This document shows positions 63,688 through 64,000 of a DNA stretch of 64,000 bases, one piece after another. The DNA is from Eriocheir sinensis. Its lineage: Eukaryota; Arthropoda; Malacostraca; Decapoda; Varunidae. The position numbers and the translations under genes are program-made. Below the pieces are notes generated by a model. The model was not told the origin of the DNA, made no database searches, and was given only the letters and a program-made list of their open reading frames with translations. The DNA lies in NCBI RefSeq assembly GCF_024679095.1, contig NC_066517.1, positions 24,428,540-24,492,539 of the forward strand. The letters are read 5' to 3'. Position 1 is the first letter of the stretch. Every line of letters starts with the position of its first letter.

Positions 63688-63755
63688 TTGATCCAGTTGC
63701 TAAGAAAAATATTTCAGCGGTTGAGAAATTTACAGAAGAACCCTGATAAATAAAA
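63542..63755. repeat. Inverted repeat with (AT)n/(AG)n loop
   Basis: Left arm 63,542-63,608 (TTTTATTTATTTGGCTTCCT to CTTAGCAACTGGACCA) pairs with right arm 63,689-63,755, whose reverse complement begins TTTTATTTATCAGGG and ends CTTAGCAACTGGATCA. The loop is (AT)n 63,617-63,665 and (AG)n to 63,687. Confidence 0.82.
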
Positions 63756-63957
63756 TGATTTACATACTATTCCTGTATTTTTTTTTCTTTCCTTTTCGTC
63801 TTCGTTTGACTTATGTTTACTTCTTAAAAGACAGTTAAGAAAAAACATGTCGGACGGTTTTGGTGTTGAGGACTATAATAATTCTTGGCCGGACTAAGGA
63901 AAAAAACAAAAATAAATCTTCGTTATACTGGATTACATTACGTACGGTGAATTAAAG

Positions 63958-64000
<43 letters not shown>
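63756..64000 (+). other. Unique sequence ending in (AT)n
   Basis: About 200 bp without recognised features, then (TA)n 63,960-64,000 running off the window. The signal-peptide exon of the Sidestep-family gene is not in it. Confidence 0.7.

Overview
The window looks like nuclear DNA of a decapod crustacean. Two arthropod-type multi-exon genes sit in a matrix of microsatellites, minisatellites, homopurine/homopyrimidine blocks, LINE debris and patches of the arthropod telomere motif TTAGG. No prokaryotic gene, operon or CRISPR array is present. Most long open frames are translations of (GA)n, (GT)n, (TAC)n or GGAAG-type repeats and are not annotated as genes. All exon boundaries were read by eye from GT-AG signals, frame continuity and protein family motifs.

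Region 1 (1 to about 11.85 kb, plus strand) is the 3' half of a group II (Cht10-type) chitinase. Sixteen exons encode a GH18 domain, a Thr/Pro linker, a CBM14 chitin-binding domain, a second linker and a last GH18 domain. They end in a TGA at 10,909-10,911 with an AATAAA at 11,830. Exon phases are consistent throughout, giving 979 visible residues. The two GH18 domains share the same intron positions. The 5' end lies outside the window. The introns hold four copies of a ~249-bp TTAA-bounded element carrying a LINE reverse-transcriptase fragment, a separate LINE 3' end, and tandem repeats grown from splice junctions.

Region 2 (about 11.9-29.1 kb) lies between the genes. It is nearly all repeats, with a few unique islands: possible exons at 11.9 and 12.6 kb, tRNA-like SINE traces, and a GC-rich proline-coding island at 21.7-22.0 kb that may be the last exon of the next gene. 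A SINE-like dispersed repeat at 17.2-18.3 kb has been expanded into a 144-bp tandem array.

Region 3 (29.3-62.7 kb, minus strand) is a Sidestep-family immunoglobulin-superfamily membrane protein. Nine exons encode the end of Ig1, Ig2 to Ig5, a fibronectin III domain, a transmembrane helix and a polyglutamine-containing cytoplasmic stretch. The signal-peptide exon is beyond the window. The two genes are convergent. The Sidestep introns (up to 14.6 kb) contain a 795-bp foldback element at 47,281-48,075, TTAGG-like arrays, many minisatellites with units of about 130-160 bp, and a homeodomain-motif cluster.

The most unusual signals are the foldback element with a TTTA target duplication, the TTAA-bounded element family with a nearby possible empty site, and a 74-bp minisatellite that repeats the Sidestep 5' splice site three times. 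Because 74 is not a multiple of 3, each donor would enter a downstream exon in a different frame.
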